Under the pieces are notes generated by a model. The model saw nothing but the letters and a program-made list of their open reading frames with translations, was not told the DNA's origin and did no database searches. From positions 1,869,185-1,933,184 of the forward strand of contig BCKT01000003.1 of NCBI GenBank assembly GCA_003116875.1: a stretch of DNA of 64,000 bases, given 5' to 3'. The translations under genes were made by a program, and so were the position numbers. Numbering within the stretch: position 1 is the first letter of the stretch; every line of letters begins with the position of its first letter. Positions 34,892 to 46,515 of the stretch are shown here, one piece after another. The stretch is from Takashimella koratensis (taxonomy: Eukaryota; Basidiomycota; Tremellomycetes; Trichosporonales; Tetragoniomycetaceae).

Positions 34892-36448
34892 ATGCGTACG
34901 TGCTTGCTCGGCGTTCTCGGTGCTGCCTTTCTGGCGGCGCTTGCAAGAGCATCTCCTGATGAGCTGCACGACCGAGCCATTGCTCTCATGCAGCAACACC
35001 CGCTCATCGACGGTCATGTCGACCTCCCGTTCATTGTCAAGAGCTTAGGTGGGTTTCGAAATGTTCCTGGGCTGACAGCAGGCATCAAGCCATTGGAGAT
35101 TGTTGCAAAGCACAACGAGACGATGCCAGGTCATGTGGATCTGCAACGCATGCGCCAAGGGCAGCTAGGGGGCGTTTTCATGGTCGCGTGGACACCGTGC
35201 ACCGCTCAGAAACCAGACCAGTTTCTTGATCCGTCCGACGTGAGTGCAACACAAGGCATTGCTGACATTTAGTCTGTCCGAGATACACTAGAAGCGATAG
35301 ATATCATCCGGAGCTTGGAAATTGCCACGCCGAGAGTAGGTCCACCGTTGGGACAAGCTGAATTCCAGGACCTTGTATGGGTGCACTCGTCAGCAGATGC
35401 TCACGCAGCCTTTTCGGAAGGAAAGATCTCGATGTTCATCGGGGTGGAGGGGTGGGTCCGAGCGTTGAGCGAGCTAACGACAGCGGTCATCAATTGGGAA
35501 ACAGTCTCTCTGCGATCCGGCTCTACGCAGAGCTTGGTGTGCGATACGTCACCTTGACACATACATGTCATAATGGTGAGCAACCACACGAGTTAGCTGA
35601 CCGAAGCGTTCGGTTCGTCCGCTGGCAGTGGCGACCCGATCTCGCCTGTTCACCCAACGAACGGGTTGACTGATTTTGGAAGGGAGCTTGTCCTCGAGAT
35701 GAATCGACTTGGAGGTAGGTTTGGACACGGCGGCGCTGACTCTGGTCCTCGTCGACCTCTCCCACACGTCTCCCCAGACCATGCGCGATGCCATTGCTAT
35801 CTCGCGCGCACCTGTTTTGTTCTCACACTCTGGTGCACAGGGCGTCTGGGGCCACCCTCGAAATGTACCAGATGACGTCCTGGATCTGATAGGGGACGGT
35901 CCTGGACAAAACCCAGGCGTGATGTAAGTCATGGATGGTGTCCAAGCTGACCCCAGTATGTCTGTCTTCTACCCCGCCTTCGTCGATCCCACCAATGCCA
36001 CGGTAGAGCGAGTCGCCGATCATATCGAGTATATCGCAGAGCGCTGCGGGAAGAAGCACGTTGGCATCTCGTCTGATTTTGGTAAGGTTCCCAAGAGGCG
36101 TAGCTGACAAGCAGACGGAATGGAGAGCTCGGTCAAAGGGCTTGAAGATGCGAGCAAGTATCCCAACTTAGTAGGTGCTTGAAATGGTATGGCTGACCCC
36201 AGATCGTGGAGTTACTGCGACGTGGATGGAGTGACGCGGACTTGACCGATCTCATGGGCGGGAATGTCCTTAGGCTGATAGATGATGCCGACAGAGTTAG
36301 GGAAAGCCTCAAATTCATGCCGCCGTCTTCGGCGGTGTATCACGCCCGACAGGATCTTCCCGTAAAGTGGGGAGGTCCAAAGGGCGACTACCTCCCTCTC
36401 GACGTGAAGGAATACCTTGCTCAGACTCCACGCCATGACGAATTATGA
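34892..36448 (+). CDS. secreted M19 (renal-type) dipeptidase, splice defect
   Basis: A signal peptide '[16 protein letters not shown]' starts the protein. The zinc-binding HxD is in '[11 protein letters not shown]', the bridging Glu in '[14 protein letters not shown]' (across an intron), and the His ligands in '[14 protein letters not shown]' and 'VLFSHSGAQ'. These define peptidase family M19, metal-dependent enzymes that hydrolyse dipeptides and tolerate a D-residue at the C-terminal position. One intron looks broken: 35715-35745 has a good donor, a CTGAC branch site and the right phase on both sides, but ends in GG instead of AG. Without removal of those 31 bases the frame shifts and stops early, losing one His region and the whole C-terminus. 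The gene may be inactivated, use a non-canonical acceptor, or contain a base error. Its stop is 4 bases from the stop of the convergent regulator. Confidence 0.8.
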
Positions 36449-36452
36449 TGCA

Positions 36453-38347
36453 TCATGCCGATACTAAGCGATCTACTACCTTGGCTGCGTCTTGCACTGA
36501 TTGTCAGCATCTTCGTGGTATACACTTACGGTAGCTTTCTGGCCTTGCAAGGAGACTGGACACCACCCATGTGGCCAGGCTATGAACGGCATGGGAAGGG
36601 AGCTCTGGGGATGGTAACAGGAGCAGCCTCTGGAGGAGCTGACAGCTCTCTATTGGGCTTTCACGACCTGCCCGAGATGAAGTTTCAGACGATGGCCGCC
36701 GTGACATGACATACGTCGCCCACACCGTAAGCTAAAGTGAGCGCGATCATCGGCAAGGACTTACGAATGACAAGTATATCGTCCAGAAGTGCAGAGCATC
36801 GCCTCCGATGACGGACTGCGATCAGCGTTGTCGTCTCCTTGCTCACCATGCAATGCTCTATAAAGTTCAAAGCCGAGGTTGTCGTGGTCAGGCCCTGATG
36901 GGTAGCGACCCACTTGCGCAGTCGCTTTGAAGCGTCGATGTAATCTGAAGGCCGGACGGGTTGTAGCACACCAACTTGGGTTACCCCCGCGTGGACTTGC
37001 AGCGATGTTCTGACGTCAGTATGAGCCTGGAGAGCACTTACAGATCCACGAGTACCTCGAGTTTAGCAAGCCACACTAGGGTGTGGATTTTCTGGTACGT
37101 CGGGCTTGAAGGGAGATCCAGTACTTGGAGAGCTCTAAGCAGGACTGGACATCAGTGATGGCCACGCGCACACTTACAATCATTAACGTTGGTCGGCAAC
37201 TCTTTCGACATCTCAGGGGCTGCTGTCAGCAGGTACGGGCAAGACTACGCACCAACAAGGTTCCTCCTCGTCATATCCCAGTTCAACGCGACTAGCGAGT
37301 GAACCAGCACGGCTCTTGCGAAATCTGACTGAGAGTGTTCAGTTGGCGCAAGTAAGGATCCTCGTCGCGCGATCAAACTTTTCAGCGCAACTGCCAGTGT
37401 CTCTCCATTGGCGAAAGTGTTTGACCATGCCTCAGGATCCGGAGCGTTCCAGCAGGTTTCGGAGCATGGGAGCTCCACAGGCAGACGGAAGGGAGTCATG
37501 GCTCTTGTTGGAAGCTGCTGATAAAAGCTTGCGTATTCAATCTGCCTTTAGCTGAATTGCTCATGTCGGACCTACATCGCGAACTAGGATTGCCCAGGCC
37601 ACCCTGAAGTCAGCACAGTCTTGTCACAAACTCACCTTCTCAATGATTCCTCCTCCACCCAAGCTTCCCATCGCTCTCGCAGACCGAAAGACGTCTTGGT
37701 CAACCGCCTCGCTTCATATAGATTGGATCGCCGTGCAAGCTGGTGTCAACAGGAGTCGGAAGGTGACTCACAGTGAGCGCGTAGCTGAGGATTGCTTGAG
37801 CTTGATCTTGCTCTGCCCGGTCCATGGACGAAGCCACGTAACTTGCCATCCACAGTGACCGGAGAACCAGCAGCTGGTCCGATGGTGTTTCGATTTTGTG
37901 CTTTTGTCAGACGGATCATACCCCTTTGCTTACCTGAAAAGCTCCAACTGTGAGCAATGGAAGCATTTGCTTGGCCTTTTGCCTGTCTTCGGCTGTTGAT
38001 GTGCTCCCTGCCGCTGCAATCATCCCCAACAACAGCAGCGGGTCGCAAGAAGTCGCATCGAGCGATGACCGGTGGATGAGGGGAAACGACGGTGCAGGCC
38101 CACCGCTGATCCCGAGGCATCGCTGGTTGTGCGTTAGAGAAGGGCAAGAGTGGGGCCAGTGCAGATCTTGAACCCGCCGAGGCCCTGATAAGCCTCCACC
38201 CTGGACCCGCCGAACCCACTTTTCGTCAATCCGACTCCCAACTCCGGCGTATCGGACCTGACGCTTTCCCGGAGTGCCAAGATTAAGAAAAGTTCGAGTA
38301 TTGATGCATGACAGCGCCGAGTTTGCCCGATTTTTGTTCAACAACAC
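36453..38347 (-). CDS. fungal transcription-factor homolog lacking a visible DNA-binding domain
   Basis: About eleven short exons with 30-40 nt introns read cleanly from near 38130 down to TGA 36453. Segments are 'PSFPLIHRSSLDATSCDPLL', 'TKIETPSDQLLVLRSLWMAS', 'LRERWEAWVEEESLRRVAWA', 'IEYASFYQQLPTRAMTPFRL', 'PVELPCSETCWNAPDPEAWS', 'AVLVHSLVALNWDMTRRNLV' and 'GGDALHFWTIYLSF'. This is the PF04082-type middle region and C-terminus seen in C2H2 or Zn2Cys6 activators. No zinc cluster or zinc finger lies upstream. The only in-frame ATG is at 38347, three bases from the start of the divergent oxidase, so the 5' end is doubtful. It may be a truncated activator, or start at an undetected exon. Confidence 0.65.
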
Positions 38348-38350
38348 ACC

Positions 38351-39644
38351 ATGTCTGCTTCTAATTTGGGTCCTACACCGTCCAAGGTCGTCGTCGTCGG
38401 TGCTGGAGGTGAGCTGGACGACCTGTTCTTGTGCTGATCTCAGTCATCGGCTTGACCACCGCGCTGTCTCTCGCCCGCAGGGGTTACGAGGTTGCCGTTT
38501 ACGGTCGGGACTTGCCAATCGACTCTGAGGATTTTGTTTCGCAGGACTGGGCGTCGCCCTGGGCGGTGAGTATCTGGCACACAAACGTGCTGACAGCCAG
38601 GGAGCTAACTGGTGCCCTTTCGGGTCGGAGCCTCGCGTCTGCAAGTGGGAGACTGAGGGATTGTGAGGTATCCTTGGCGGCCAACGCTGACGTTTCAGGG
38701 CCCGGCTGCTAGAGCTTATCCCAACGGGTCTGGCGATGCATCTCCCCATCACCCGCTTCGCCGCTACCGAGGCGGGCTTGCACAAGCACTGGTATGAGAA
38801 CGTTGCGAAGAACGTGAGTTACCGCGTAATGTCTCAGCTGACGTCCAGTACCGCCGGTTGTCACCCGAGGAGTGCCCTGAGGGCTCTGTCGGAGTCGCTT
38901 TCGACTCGGTATCTGTCAACGCACCGGCCTACTGTCAATGGCTGTACTCCCAGGCCAAATCGCTTGGCGTCACGTTCACTCGCACGGCGGTGACCTCCCT
39001 TGCGTCGCTTTACACCGACAATGTGGCTGTCATCGTCAACGCTACTGGCATGGGTAAGTTCACTCTCTGTTGGTCGCTGACAGCAGGCGCTTTGACACTT
39101 TCGGATGTCAAAGACGAACTCGTCGAGCCCATTCGCGGCCAGGTCGTCCTAGTTCGAGCTCCCGGTGTCAAATCCTGTGTGATGGACGCTTCCAAGTCGG
39201 GCGAGGACCCAACTAGGTCTACTTACATCATCCCGCGACCCAACTCTGGGGGCCAGGTCATCTGCGGCGGCTGCTACGAGGTAAGTCTCGACCCGCAGGC
39301 CCAACTCACCCCAGGTCGGCTCGTTTGACCGTGCCGTCGACCCCGAGCTCAGCCAGAGCATTCTCAAGAAGTGTCTCGCCCACTTCCCTCAACTCGCGAC
39401 TAAGGGCGAAGGCGTCGCTGGTATCGAGATCATCCGCCAGTGTGTGGGTTTCCGCCCGTCCCGCAAGACCGGCCCACGGCTCGAGAAAGAAGTCATCACG
39501 AGCGAGGGCAAGACATTCGCTGTCGTCCATGCCTACGGAATCGGGCCAGCAGGGTACCAGGCGAGCTGGGGTATGGCTAAGGAGGTGTGCGAGCTCATTG
39601 CAGACGTCGACATGTCGGACAAGCTCGAGAAGCTCGCCTTGTAG
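38351..39644 (+). CDS. D-amino-acid oxidase
   Basis: This is a multi-exon FAD enzyme; exon 1 is 38351-38408 and a 35-nt intron is followed by exon 2 at 38444. The dinucleotide-binding motif '[20 protein letters not shown]' spans intron 1. 'GANWCPFG' matches the GAxWRPF/GANWxPF region of DAAO. '[16 protein letters not shown]', '[20 protein letters not shown]', '[19 protein letters not shown]' (substrate-carboxylate Arg) and '[20 protein letters not shown]' complete the family pattern. The reaction turns D-amino acids into 2-oxo acids, ammonia and H2O2. The C-terminus is -EKLAL, which is not a canonical peroxisomal SKL-type signal; most fungal DAAOs are peroxisomal. It is divergent from the regulator-like gene and close to the dipeptidase. 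Confidence 0.92.
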
Positions 39645-40266
39645 TTGTTTACATGTATTGGGTCTTTGGAACTCAGATTTGACAGTGACGGACAGTCAGT
39701 GCCGCTTCTCCGACTCGACTGGAACGTAAAATTAGCCCTGAGGTTGGACCCTGAAACCAAACAACGACGCGGTGAACTCCATCTTTCCAGTTGCTTCATT
39801 CCTCGGTCCCGCTATTGTTTCGACCATTCTCAATGCAACGTGTACTGCCAAACGCGCACTGACTGGCACTGACTGAGAGTTCTGCACGAGTACATACTGA
39901 CTACTTGTGAGCGAGACGATGGCCGAGCTCGCTGCACTCAGAATTTCCATCGGAAAGGCACTCTCGACAAACCTCGGTCCCCGAGGTCAGCCAACAACCT
40001 GATCTCTACCTCCAACCTCGACCTACACTGACTACATATACTAACCTGCTATCTACAGACTGCTGAATGTCAACCACTGGGTTTGCACAGAGCTCTGACC
40101 GAGGCCATGTCGGAGTAGACGCTGTCCGTGCTGTTCTCCAGCGGAAAGCTGAAGGTTAGCTTCGCCGTGCCCGAGGTGGTGCGGCCGCCGTCAAAGGTAT
40201 AAATACGTCCATCTAAGACGATTAAGAGTCGATATCGTTTATCTCTCAACCTCTTCACGGAACAAA
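39645..40266. other. intergenic, promoter of NmrA-like gene
   Basis: I see no gene in these 622 bases. TATAAATA at 40198-40205 stands 69 bases before the ATG at 40267. Minus-strand frames at 39732-39950 and 40070-40258 are short and without splice support. Confidence 0.5.
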
Positions 40267-41284
40267 ATGCACACCGTCGCGCTCTACAATCACAACGGCA
40301 ACCTCGGTAGCCAGATCCTTCGAGCTCTCGCTCCTCACCACGAGAATGGGACGATCAAGCTTGTGGTCCTTCACCGCCCTGGTTCCAAACTCGACTCAAT
40401 CCCAAAGTCCGTCGAGACTCGCGTCATTGAAGTCGACTCACCCAAGGGCCACGAAGAGGCGAACAAAAAGGCGGTCCGGGGGTTGAACATTGTCATGTGA
40501 GTGTTGAAAAAGGCGAGGCTGAGTCCAGCTCGGCGGCGTCAATTATCGGCAACAATGGCCAGATACCTCTCATCAAGGCGCTGATCGGCTCCCCGGATAT
40601 CTGGGCGTACGTTCCATCGCACTACGGGCCGCGCTACACTGCCACCGAGACAATCGAGAACCCTGCCATGGCCTTCCTTTTCGAAAGAGAGAAGCTCAAT
40701 ATCATGGCTCGTGAGAACGGTGTGCCCGTCGGCGACATCAAGGCGGGGCTTTGGCTCGACCTCGTTCTCGCCAAGAGCTACATGATGATGGAGCTTGGGT
40801 AGGTCGCAAAAAACAACAGATCTGAAAGTAGAAACCGCTCCATCGACCTGGCGAAGAACACCATGAAGGCCATGGACGGTTACGAGACGAGTCCCATGCC
40901 GTTGTCGTAAGTGAACTACTAGTCGTTACTGACTCTAGGACTATTGCATACATCGCGGAAGGCATTGCCCAGCTCGTCGTCAAGCGCCCGCACGAACTCG
41001 ACAACAAGGCCTTCGATCTGATCGAGTTCGAGCCGACTGGCGCTGAGGTGGCCAAACTGCTGACCAAAGTCTGCGGCTCGGAGCCGACCATCCAGAGGTA
41101 TTCACCCGAGGATTTCAAGGCCGACCTCGAAGCCGACTTTGTCAAAAAGGTCTTTGCTATCGTCTCCAACAAGTGGGCCACGAACACGTGGTACTGGGTC
41201 GGGGAGAGGCCCCTGGTCGAGGGTTGGAAAGGGAAGAGTCTTGAACAGTTCATGGTCGATGCGAAAGCCGCCCTTGACAACTGA
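40267..41284 (+). CDS. NmrA-like NAD(P)-binding protein
   Basis: Four exons (40267-40496, 40529-40798, 40832-40906, 40939-41284) encode 306 residues. The start 'MHTVALYNHNGNLGSQILRA' carries a GxxGxxG dinucleotide motif (NGNLGS), and 'VVLHRPGSKL' supplies the Arg of an NADP(H)-type site. 'NIVISAASIIGNNGQIPLIK' across intron 1 matches the 'DVVISAxG' strand of isoflavone-reductase-like proteins. 'WAYVPSHYGPRYT' sits where the family has 'PSEFG'. The second half resembles the substrate-binding part of NmrA-like/phenylcoumaran reductase relatives. It shares little detail with the other NmrA-like gene at 16996, so it is not a recent duplicate. Its function is unknown. Confidence 0.83.
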
Positions 41285-41679
41285 ACGCAGTTTTCATGCC
41301 CGAGGTACAACTTTTTGAATGTAGAAGAAATGCAGAAAGCGTGTTGAGATTTGAAGGGTTTTGTAGGGCGCGCCTCGGCCACCGGGTTGGAAACCAACGA
41401 CGAGGCCGAGGCGTTGGATTCTGATGTACGGTCACGTGAAGCATGCAAAAGATGCATAGTGACGTCTGAGCTTTCCCTTTTCCCATCCTCATGAGGGATA
41501 GCACGCTTCCTTAGGCTATCATGGTCGTGGTTGTGCGAACGCAGTCACTCGCGAGCAGATGTGGATGTAGCCACCGGGATTCTCGTCTTTTACCGGTCCG
41601 ACGCCCGCCGGGCCGCTGTCGCCATGACAGATATAGTCCGAGCTGCCGCCATGATCTCTGTCACGCCCTCCAACCCGCC
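41285..41679. other. intergenic, nothing recognised
   Basis: This is the 3' flank of the NmrA-like gene and promoter of the oxidoreductase. Plus-strand frames from 41521 run into the next gene's start but read as non-coding before it. No TATA box is obvious. Confidence 0.45.
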
Positions 41680-42978
41680 ATGACTTCCCAGGCCAGCCCC
41701 AAGATCCTTCGAGCTTCCATCCTGGGCACAGGCTCGTCTCTACGCGCTTTCCACCACCCAAGTGTCGCTGCACTCCCAGCCAAGTTCAAGCTTCACTCGG
41801 TTCTGGAGCGAACCAACCGGGGCGTCGCAGCGTCTATTTGCGGACCCGAAACCAAGGTTGTTTCGACCCTTGCTGAGGTCGTAAATGACCCTGAGGTGGA
41901 CCTGGTATGTGCAGGAGGAGAGTAGAGCTGAGTCCAGGTGATTGTCGCGACGCCAGACAACACACACTTTGACTACATCAAGGCTGCATTGAATGCGGGG
42001 AAACACGGTGGGTCCGATCAACGATACCTGGCTGACCGCAGTTCTCACCGAGAAACCCCTGACGATTGAGGTTGGGGAGGCAGAGAAGCTAAACGCCTTG
42101 GCAAAAGAGAAAAACCTCATCCTTACAGTGTATCAGAACCGCCGATGGGACTCTGACTACTTGACGGTCAAGAAGCTCATCGAGTCGAGCAAGGTACGTC
42201 CAGTGTCGAGCTAGGCTGATAGCAGCTCGGCGAGCTCAACGAGTTTACATCCTGTTTCGATCGCTACCGTCCAGTCGGACCGCTGACCGCGGAGCCCGGA
42301 CAGAAATCTTGGAAGGAGGATGGAGCCCAAAACAATGGCATCATCTACCAACTGGGAACCCACACTATCGACCAGGCATATCTCTTGTTTGGTATACCCC
42401 AAAGCGTCTACTGTCGATCGTGGGACAGCCGGGGCAACGGCGTCCAAGAATGCGTAAGCCCTATACAAGGCTAGAGCTCACGCCCAGATTGATCTACAGA
42501 TGTACTATCCACCACAAAGAGGGTCGCCTTCGCCCTTGACCTGCCATATTCTCAGCAACAACTTGTCATGCCTTGAGCCCCAGCTCCGCTTCGTGCTCAA
42601 GGGTTCGGCCGGATGCTATACCAAGTACGGGCACGACTACCAGACCAAGCACACGGCGAACGGTATTGGCTATTATGATGCTGAGTATGGTCTCGAGCCA
42701 GAAAGTGACTGGGGAGTGTTGGTGGAAGGCAAGTGGACAGGCGAGATGGAGGGCAAAGTTGGGTCAGAGACTCGGTGAGTGCACCCTGGGGCAAAACTGA
42801 CCTCAGCGTACCCGCGGAGAAAGGCAACTATGTGTGGATTTACGAGAATCTGTACGAAGTGATACTATCGGGCAGGCGAGACGAGCTCATGATCTCGCCC
42901 GAGTCGGTCATCGAGGTGCTCAAGATCATCCAGGCGGCGCGACAGAGCTCGAAGGAGAGGCGGGTGGTTGTTTTGTAA
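41680..42978 (+). CDS. Gfo/Idh/MocA family oxidoreductase
   Basis: Six short-intron exons run from ATG 41680 to TAA 42978. The N-terminal Rossmann motif is 'RASILGTGSSLRAFHHPSVA'. 'VIVATPDNTHFDYIKAALNA' and 'GKHVLTEKPLTIEVGEAEKL' contain the family's EKP motif with the catalytic/cofactor Lys. 'YQNRRWDSDYLTVKKLI' and 'GIIYQLGTHTIDQAYLLFGI' (catalytic GTHxxD-like Asp/His) follow. Such enzymes oxidise or reduce sugars, inositols or pyrrole carboxylates with NAD(P). The exact substrate is not evident. It lies downstream on the same strand as the second NmrA-like gene. Confidence 0.9.
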
Positions 42979-43347
42979 CGGTGTTGTATAAAGTAACTAT
43001 GCAGGAACTGTCTGTAGCAAAGCATCTATCGTCCCGCGTCGCCGCTGCACTCTTGCCCCGCCCGCTCCTCCCGCCCCCATTGATTTGTTGACTGTGACTC
43101 TTGTGACTCGAGAGAAACCTAGAACTGAAAAATAAAAAATTACCAGATTCATATCCAAGCTAAACGGGGGTCCTTTGGATAGTTTACTTCATCTTCATCT
43201 CTCTCCACTCCATCCTCCATCGCAATCAACCTCGCCCCTCGTGGACACCCACCGCGCGCGTCGGACACTCGCTACCTGTATCCATATCCAATAGACCACC
43301 GCCCAGACCCCACCGCCGTCGACGCATTCGACTAGACACTACACGTC
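42979..43347. other. intergenic, promoter of PQ-loop gene
   Basis: A CT-rich stretch (43180-43345) typical of the leader before a fungal ATG. I recognise nothing else. Confidence 0.45.
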
Positions 43348-44411
43348 ATGTTCTACCCCCCGCTCACCCCGCATGTCCTCTCGTCCATCGTACGTCTCCC
43401 CGGCCCCCCGAGATGTCACTCTTGCATAGCTAACTCCCTCCCCTTATAGTTTGGCTACATGAGCTGTAGCCTTTGGGTCGTCGTGTACAGTCCTCAAAGT
43501 GAATCCTTGATTTTCTGACTCGCGGTGTCTTTTTTCTAACAGTGTCATTTGTCCAGTATGGGAAAACTTTGTGCTTAAATCCGGTGAGGGACTCTCGGTC
43601 CCCTTCATCGTGCTCTGGCTCTTGGGAGATATCACCAACCTCATCGGAGGTCTCATGGCTGGTGTCCTCCCTACCATGGTTATCCTGGCTGGCTACGTGA
43701 GTACATACCCTGGTCCTTCGCTGATATCTAGTACACCCTCTGCGATGTCATCCTCCTCGTCCAGGTCTACTGGTACCGATACCGTCGCGCGCGTCTCGAG
43801 GCCGAGGTCGAGGCTGAGCCTTTGCTCTCTCCTCCCTCCCCACTCCCTGCTCAGCCCAAGCCCCTCATTCCCAACTCCCTCCTCTACCCAATGCTCCTCC
43901 TCTTCGTCGTCGCTACCGGCATCATCGCTTGGATCGCGACTCCCGACGACCAGGCCCACATCCCCGAGAACCCGGGCGGCAGCGAGGATGGTGTCGAGCT
44001 TGAGTGGAAGAGCCAGCTCTTGGGGTACACCTCGGCGGTGCTCTACATTGGCAGTCGTATTCCCCAGATCGCGCACAACTAGTGAGTTGAAACTTGTTCT
44101 CAGCTAACCGTGTAGCAAAACCCGGTGCGCTGGTCTCTCCCTCGCCATGTTCTTCTTCTCCATCTCTGGCAGTGAGTACTAGCTCCGCGCCCAGCTCACA
44201 CCCAGATGTCACCTACGTTGCATCCATTCTTTTCACCTCCCTCTCTCGCCACTACCTCCTCGTCAACGCGTCATGGCTCGCGGGATCCGGCCTTACGGTC
44301 TTCCTCGACCTCTTCGTCCTTGCGCAGTTCGCCATGTTCTCGTACCAGGACAGGTACGGCCAGAAGCTGCTCGCAGACGATGATCGAATCGGAGCCGACG
44401 AAGACGCTTGA
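43348..44411 (+). CDS. PQ-loop vacuolar/lysosomal cationic amino-acid transporter
   Basis: The start exon is tiny (43348-~43389) and five further exons follow. Two PQ motifs are visible: 'VVVYSPQIWENFVLKSGEG' (split by an intron inside the Ile codon) and 'YIGSRIPQIAHNY'. Seven hydrophobic helices can be counted, with a hydrophilic loop 'RLEAEVEAEPLLSPPSPLPA' between the two three-helix bundles. This matches the yeast Ypq1-3 / mammalian PQLC2 (SLC66A1) family, which moves lysine and arginine across the vacuolar membrane. 'EPLL' is a dileucine sorting-like signal. The first two introns are about 60 nt, longer than those of neighbouring genes. Confidence 0.9.
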
Positions 44412-44498
44412 TCATGAGGCATTACGTGCATCTCAAGCAACAACATGTACACCTCATATGCTAGCCGGATGTACACCACTATCATTGATTATCACAAC

Positions 44499-46515
44499 TC
44501 AAGCATTTTGAACGGCAGTGGACGGCTGCAGGTCGGTACCGTTGAGCTGGTAGAGCTCAGCTGCCTCCCTCTCAAGGTCTACACGTCAGCTCTGCTCACA
44601 TGAGAACACTTACACTTTGCGCACTCAATCTTGGCTTGGTCAACGTTGACAAACCAAAGCAGAACCATGCCGAGAAGCCCGGAGAAGACCAGGAACCAAA
44701 ACGCCGCCGAAGTGTTCCCACCGGCATCGTCGATGATGGCAGAGGAAATAAAGGGACCAATGAATGCGGAAGTTTTCTGATATGAGCAGCGTCGTCAATC
44801 AATACTCACCCCGACGATGTTGAACAACGCAAAGAACATGAACGTTTTGGGCGCCGGGACGACTTCGGAGATCATGGTAATGGAGTATGCGTACCAGCCC
44901 GCTACACCGAAACCGATCCACACGTTGTACGCCCAGAATTCCCACACTATCGTCAGTTGACTACTGAGGTCGGCACGTACCATTGTGGAACCCTAACTTG
45001 TCCGTCCAGTTACCGATCAGACCCCAAATGTTGCTATCGTTAGCTCGTTCTGGAGGATCACTCACTAGAAGATGATGGTAGATGCGCAGAACATGAGCAT
45101 GCTCTTCACTGAAATCTTCCACCGCGCTTGAATTTTGTGAATAACCAAGACTCCGATGCCCTCCCCAGCGAAGACAAGGATGTAAAGGGCGACAAGCGTA
45201 GTGGTGTCGAATGAGATAACCCTGAAGTCAGCCTTGCCTTGCATGGTACCCACTCATTCTGCAAAAGGGAGACGACAGTCCCGCTCGTGTTGAGGCAGTC
45301 GTTAATAAGGAAATAGGAAGCGAGGTACAGCATAGTGTTTCGAAGCTGCCAGGCGCATTTCGCAGCCTGCCACAATTGCCTGATGTCAGCGGTCATTCAC
45401 CCATGCTCTTACTTTGGGCCGATAGTGAGGTAGTTTGATCCTTTGGGGATCTGCTGCCCCGGACGGTACTGTTCGAAGTAGAACCAAGGCAAGCCCGTAA
45501 CAATCCAAGCAGCCGTAAAGTACCCGACCAACACGGAAAAGACTTTGGTGTTTTGCTCCGTCGTCTCGGTACCAATACCGTAGCAGATGCCCAAAGCGAT
45601 GAGGAGGACAATCGCGGTGCCAGAGCCCGAGAATGTGAGCGACAGGTTGGCAAGCTTGGACCTCTCCAACATGTCCAGGCTAACGTGATCTTCGGAACTG
45701 GATGTCAGCTTTGTATCGTTTCCCACTCACGATTTTTCACCCGCCAGGACTTGTTGCTCGGACTCCATCATGACCGGCGAGTCTCTGACAACCCCAGGGA
45801 AAGCCGCTTGGTAGAAGGTCCAGCAGATGTTGTACGCTAGAGTCAGTGGTGAACCGAGTTTTTACTTACAGAAATACCCCACAACGTAGATCGCCGTCCC
45901 AGCTTGCCATTTGTCTGGAGATTCCAAGCCCAGCCAGGCAAACCCTGTCCCCCAGCAGACCAAAGTAAAGACTGTCATCAGTCGAGCAGCTGGCTGTTGA
46001 CTCACAAATGAGAATGTACGGTCGCCAATTGCCGTAATCGGCGTAAGGACCAAGAGTCAAGAAGACAAAAGTCTGAATGGCAAAAGCGATTCCATTCACG
46101 TCCAAGATCATGGCATCGACTGGCTGTTAGCATGTGCCTTGGCGCATAACGTACGGCTCTTGGTTCCCCCTCCCCAGGTAATGAATCCATCGGGGAACGC
46201 CAAGTAGAGGAGGTTTTGAAACTGGGACGGCGCAAAGTTGAACGGTCCAATACCGCTCGCTCCGACGTCTATCGTCAGCAAAGCAATTAACTCAGACTTA
46301 CAAAACAGGCAATAGGACCAGTATTCCCAGCGAGTAGTCTTTTTGCGATCGCCAGTGAGCGGAATGTAGTGAGACTGCTGGATCACCGCGGCGCCGACAT
46401 CTTGCTTGCCGTCCATCATGAGCTCTTGAACTTGGACCATTGGCTGGTCCTTGGCTTCCTCGGGAGGAATCGCTTTGTTGGATGTCTCGGACATGCTTGC
46501 GCGCTGTGTCGCCAT
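44499..46515 (-). CDS. Atg22-like vacuolar MFS transporter
   Basis: This is a many-exon minus-strand gene from ATG 46515 to TGA 44499. Segments are 'ASGIGPFNFAPSQFQNLLYL', 'LDVNGIAFAIQTFVFLTLGP', 'YADYGNWRPYILI', 'GTGFAWLGLESPDKWQAGTA' and 'AYNICWTFYQAAFPGVVRDS'. These correspond to the Atg22-like fungal family (PF11700), related to the vacuolar effluxer that exports amino acids after autophagic breakdown. About 12 membrane helices can be drawn. The second half has 'YLASYFLINDCLNTSGTVVS' and 'YAYSITMISEVVPAPKTFMF'. Fungi carry several paralogs, so true Atg22 function is not claimed. The tail is short and hydrophilic ('LEREAAELYQLNGTDLQPST'). Confidence 0.86.

Noticed and set aside
36455..36709. 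Plus-strand frame with a hydrophobic start after the dipeptidase
   Set aside because: It lies on the reverse strand of the last exons of the regulator-like gene, which splice in phase and carry family sequence.
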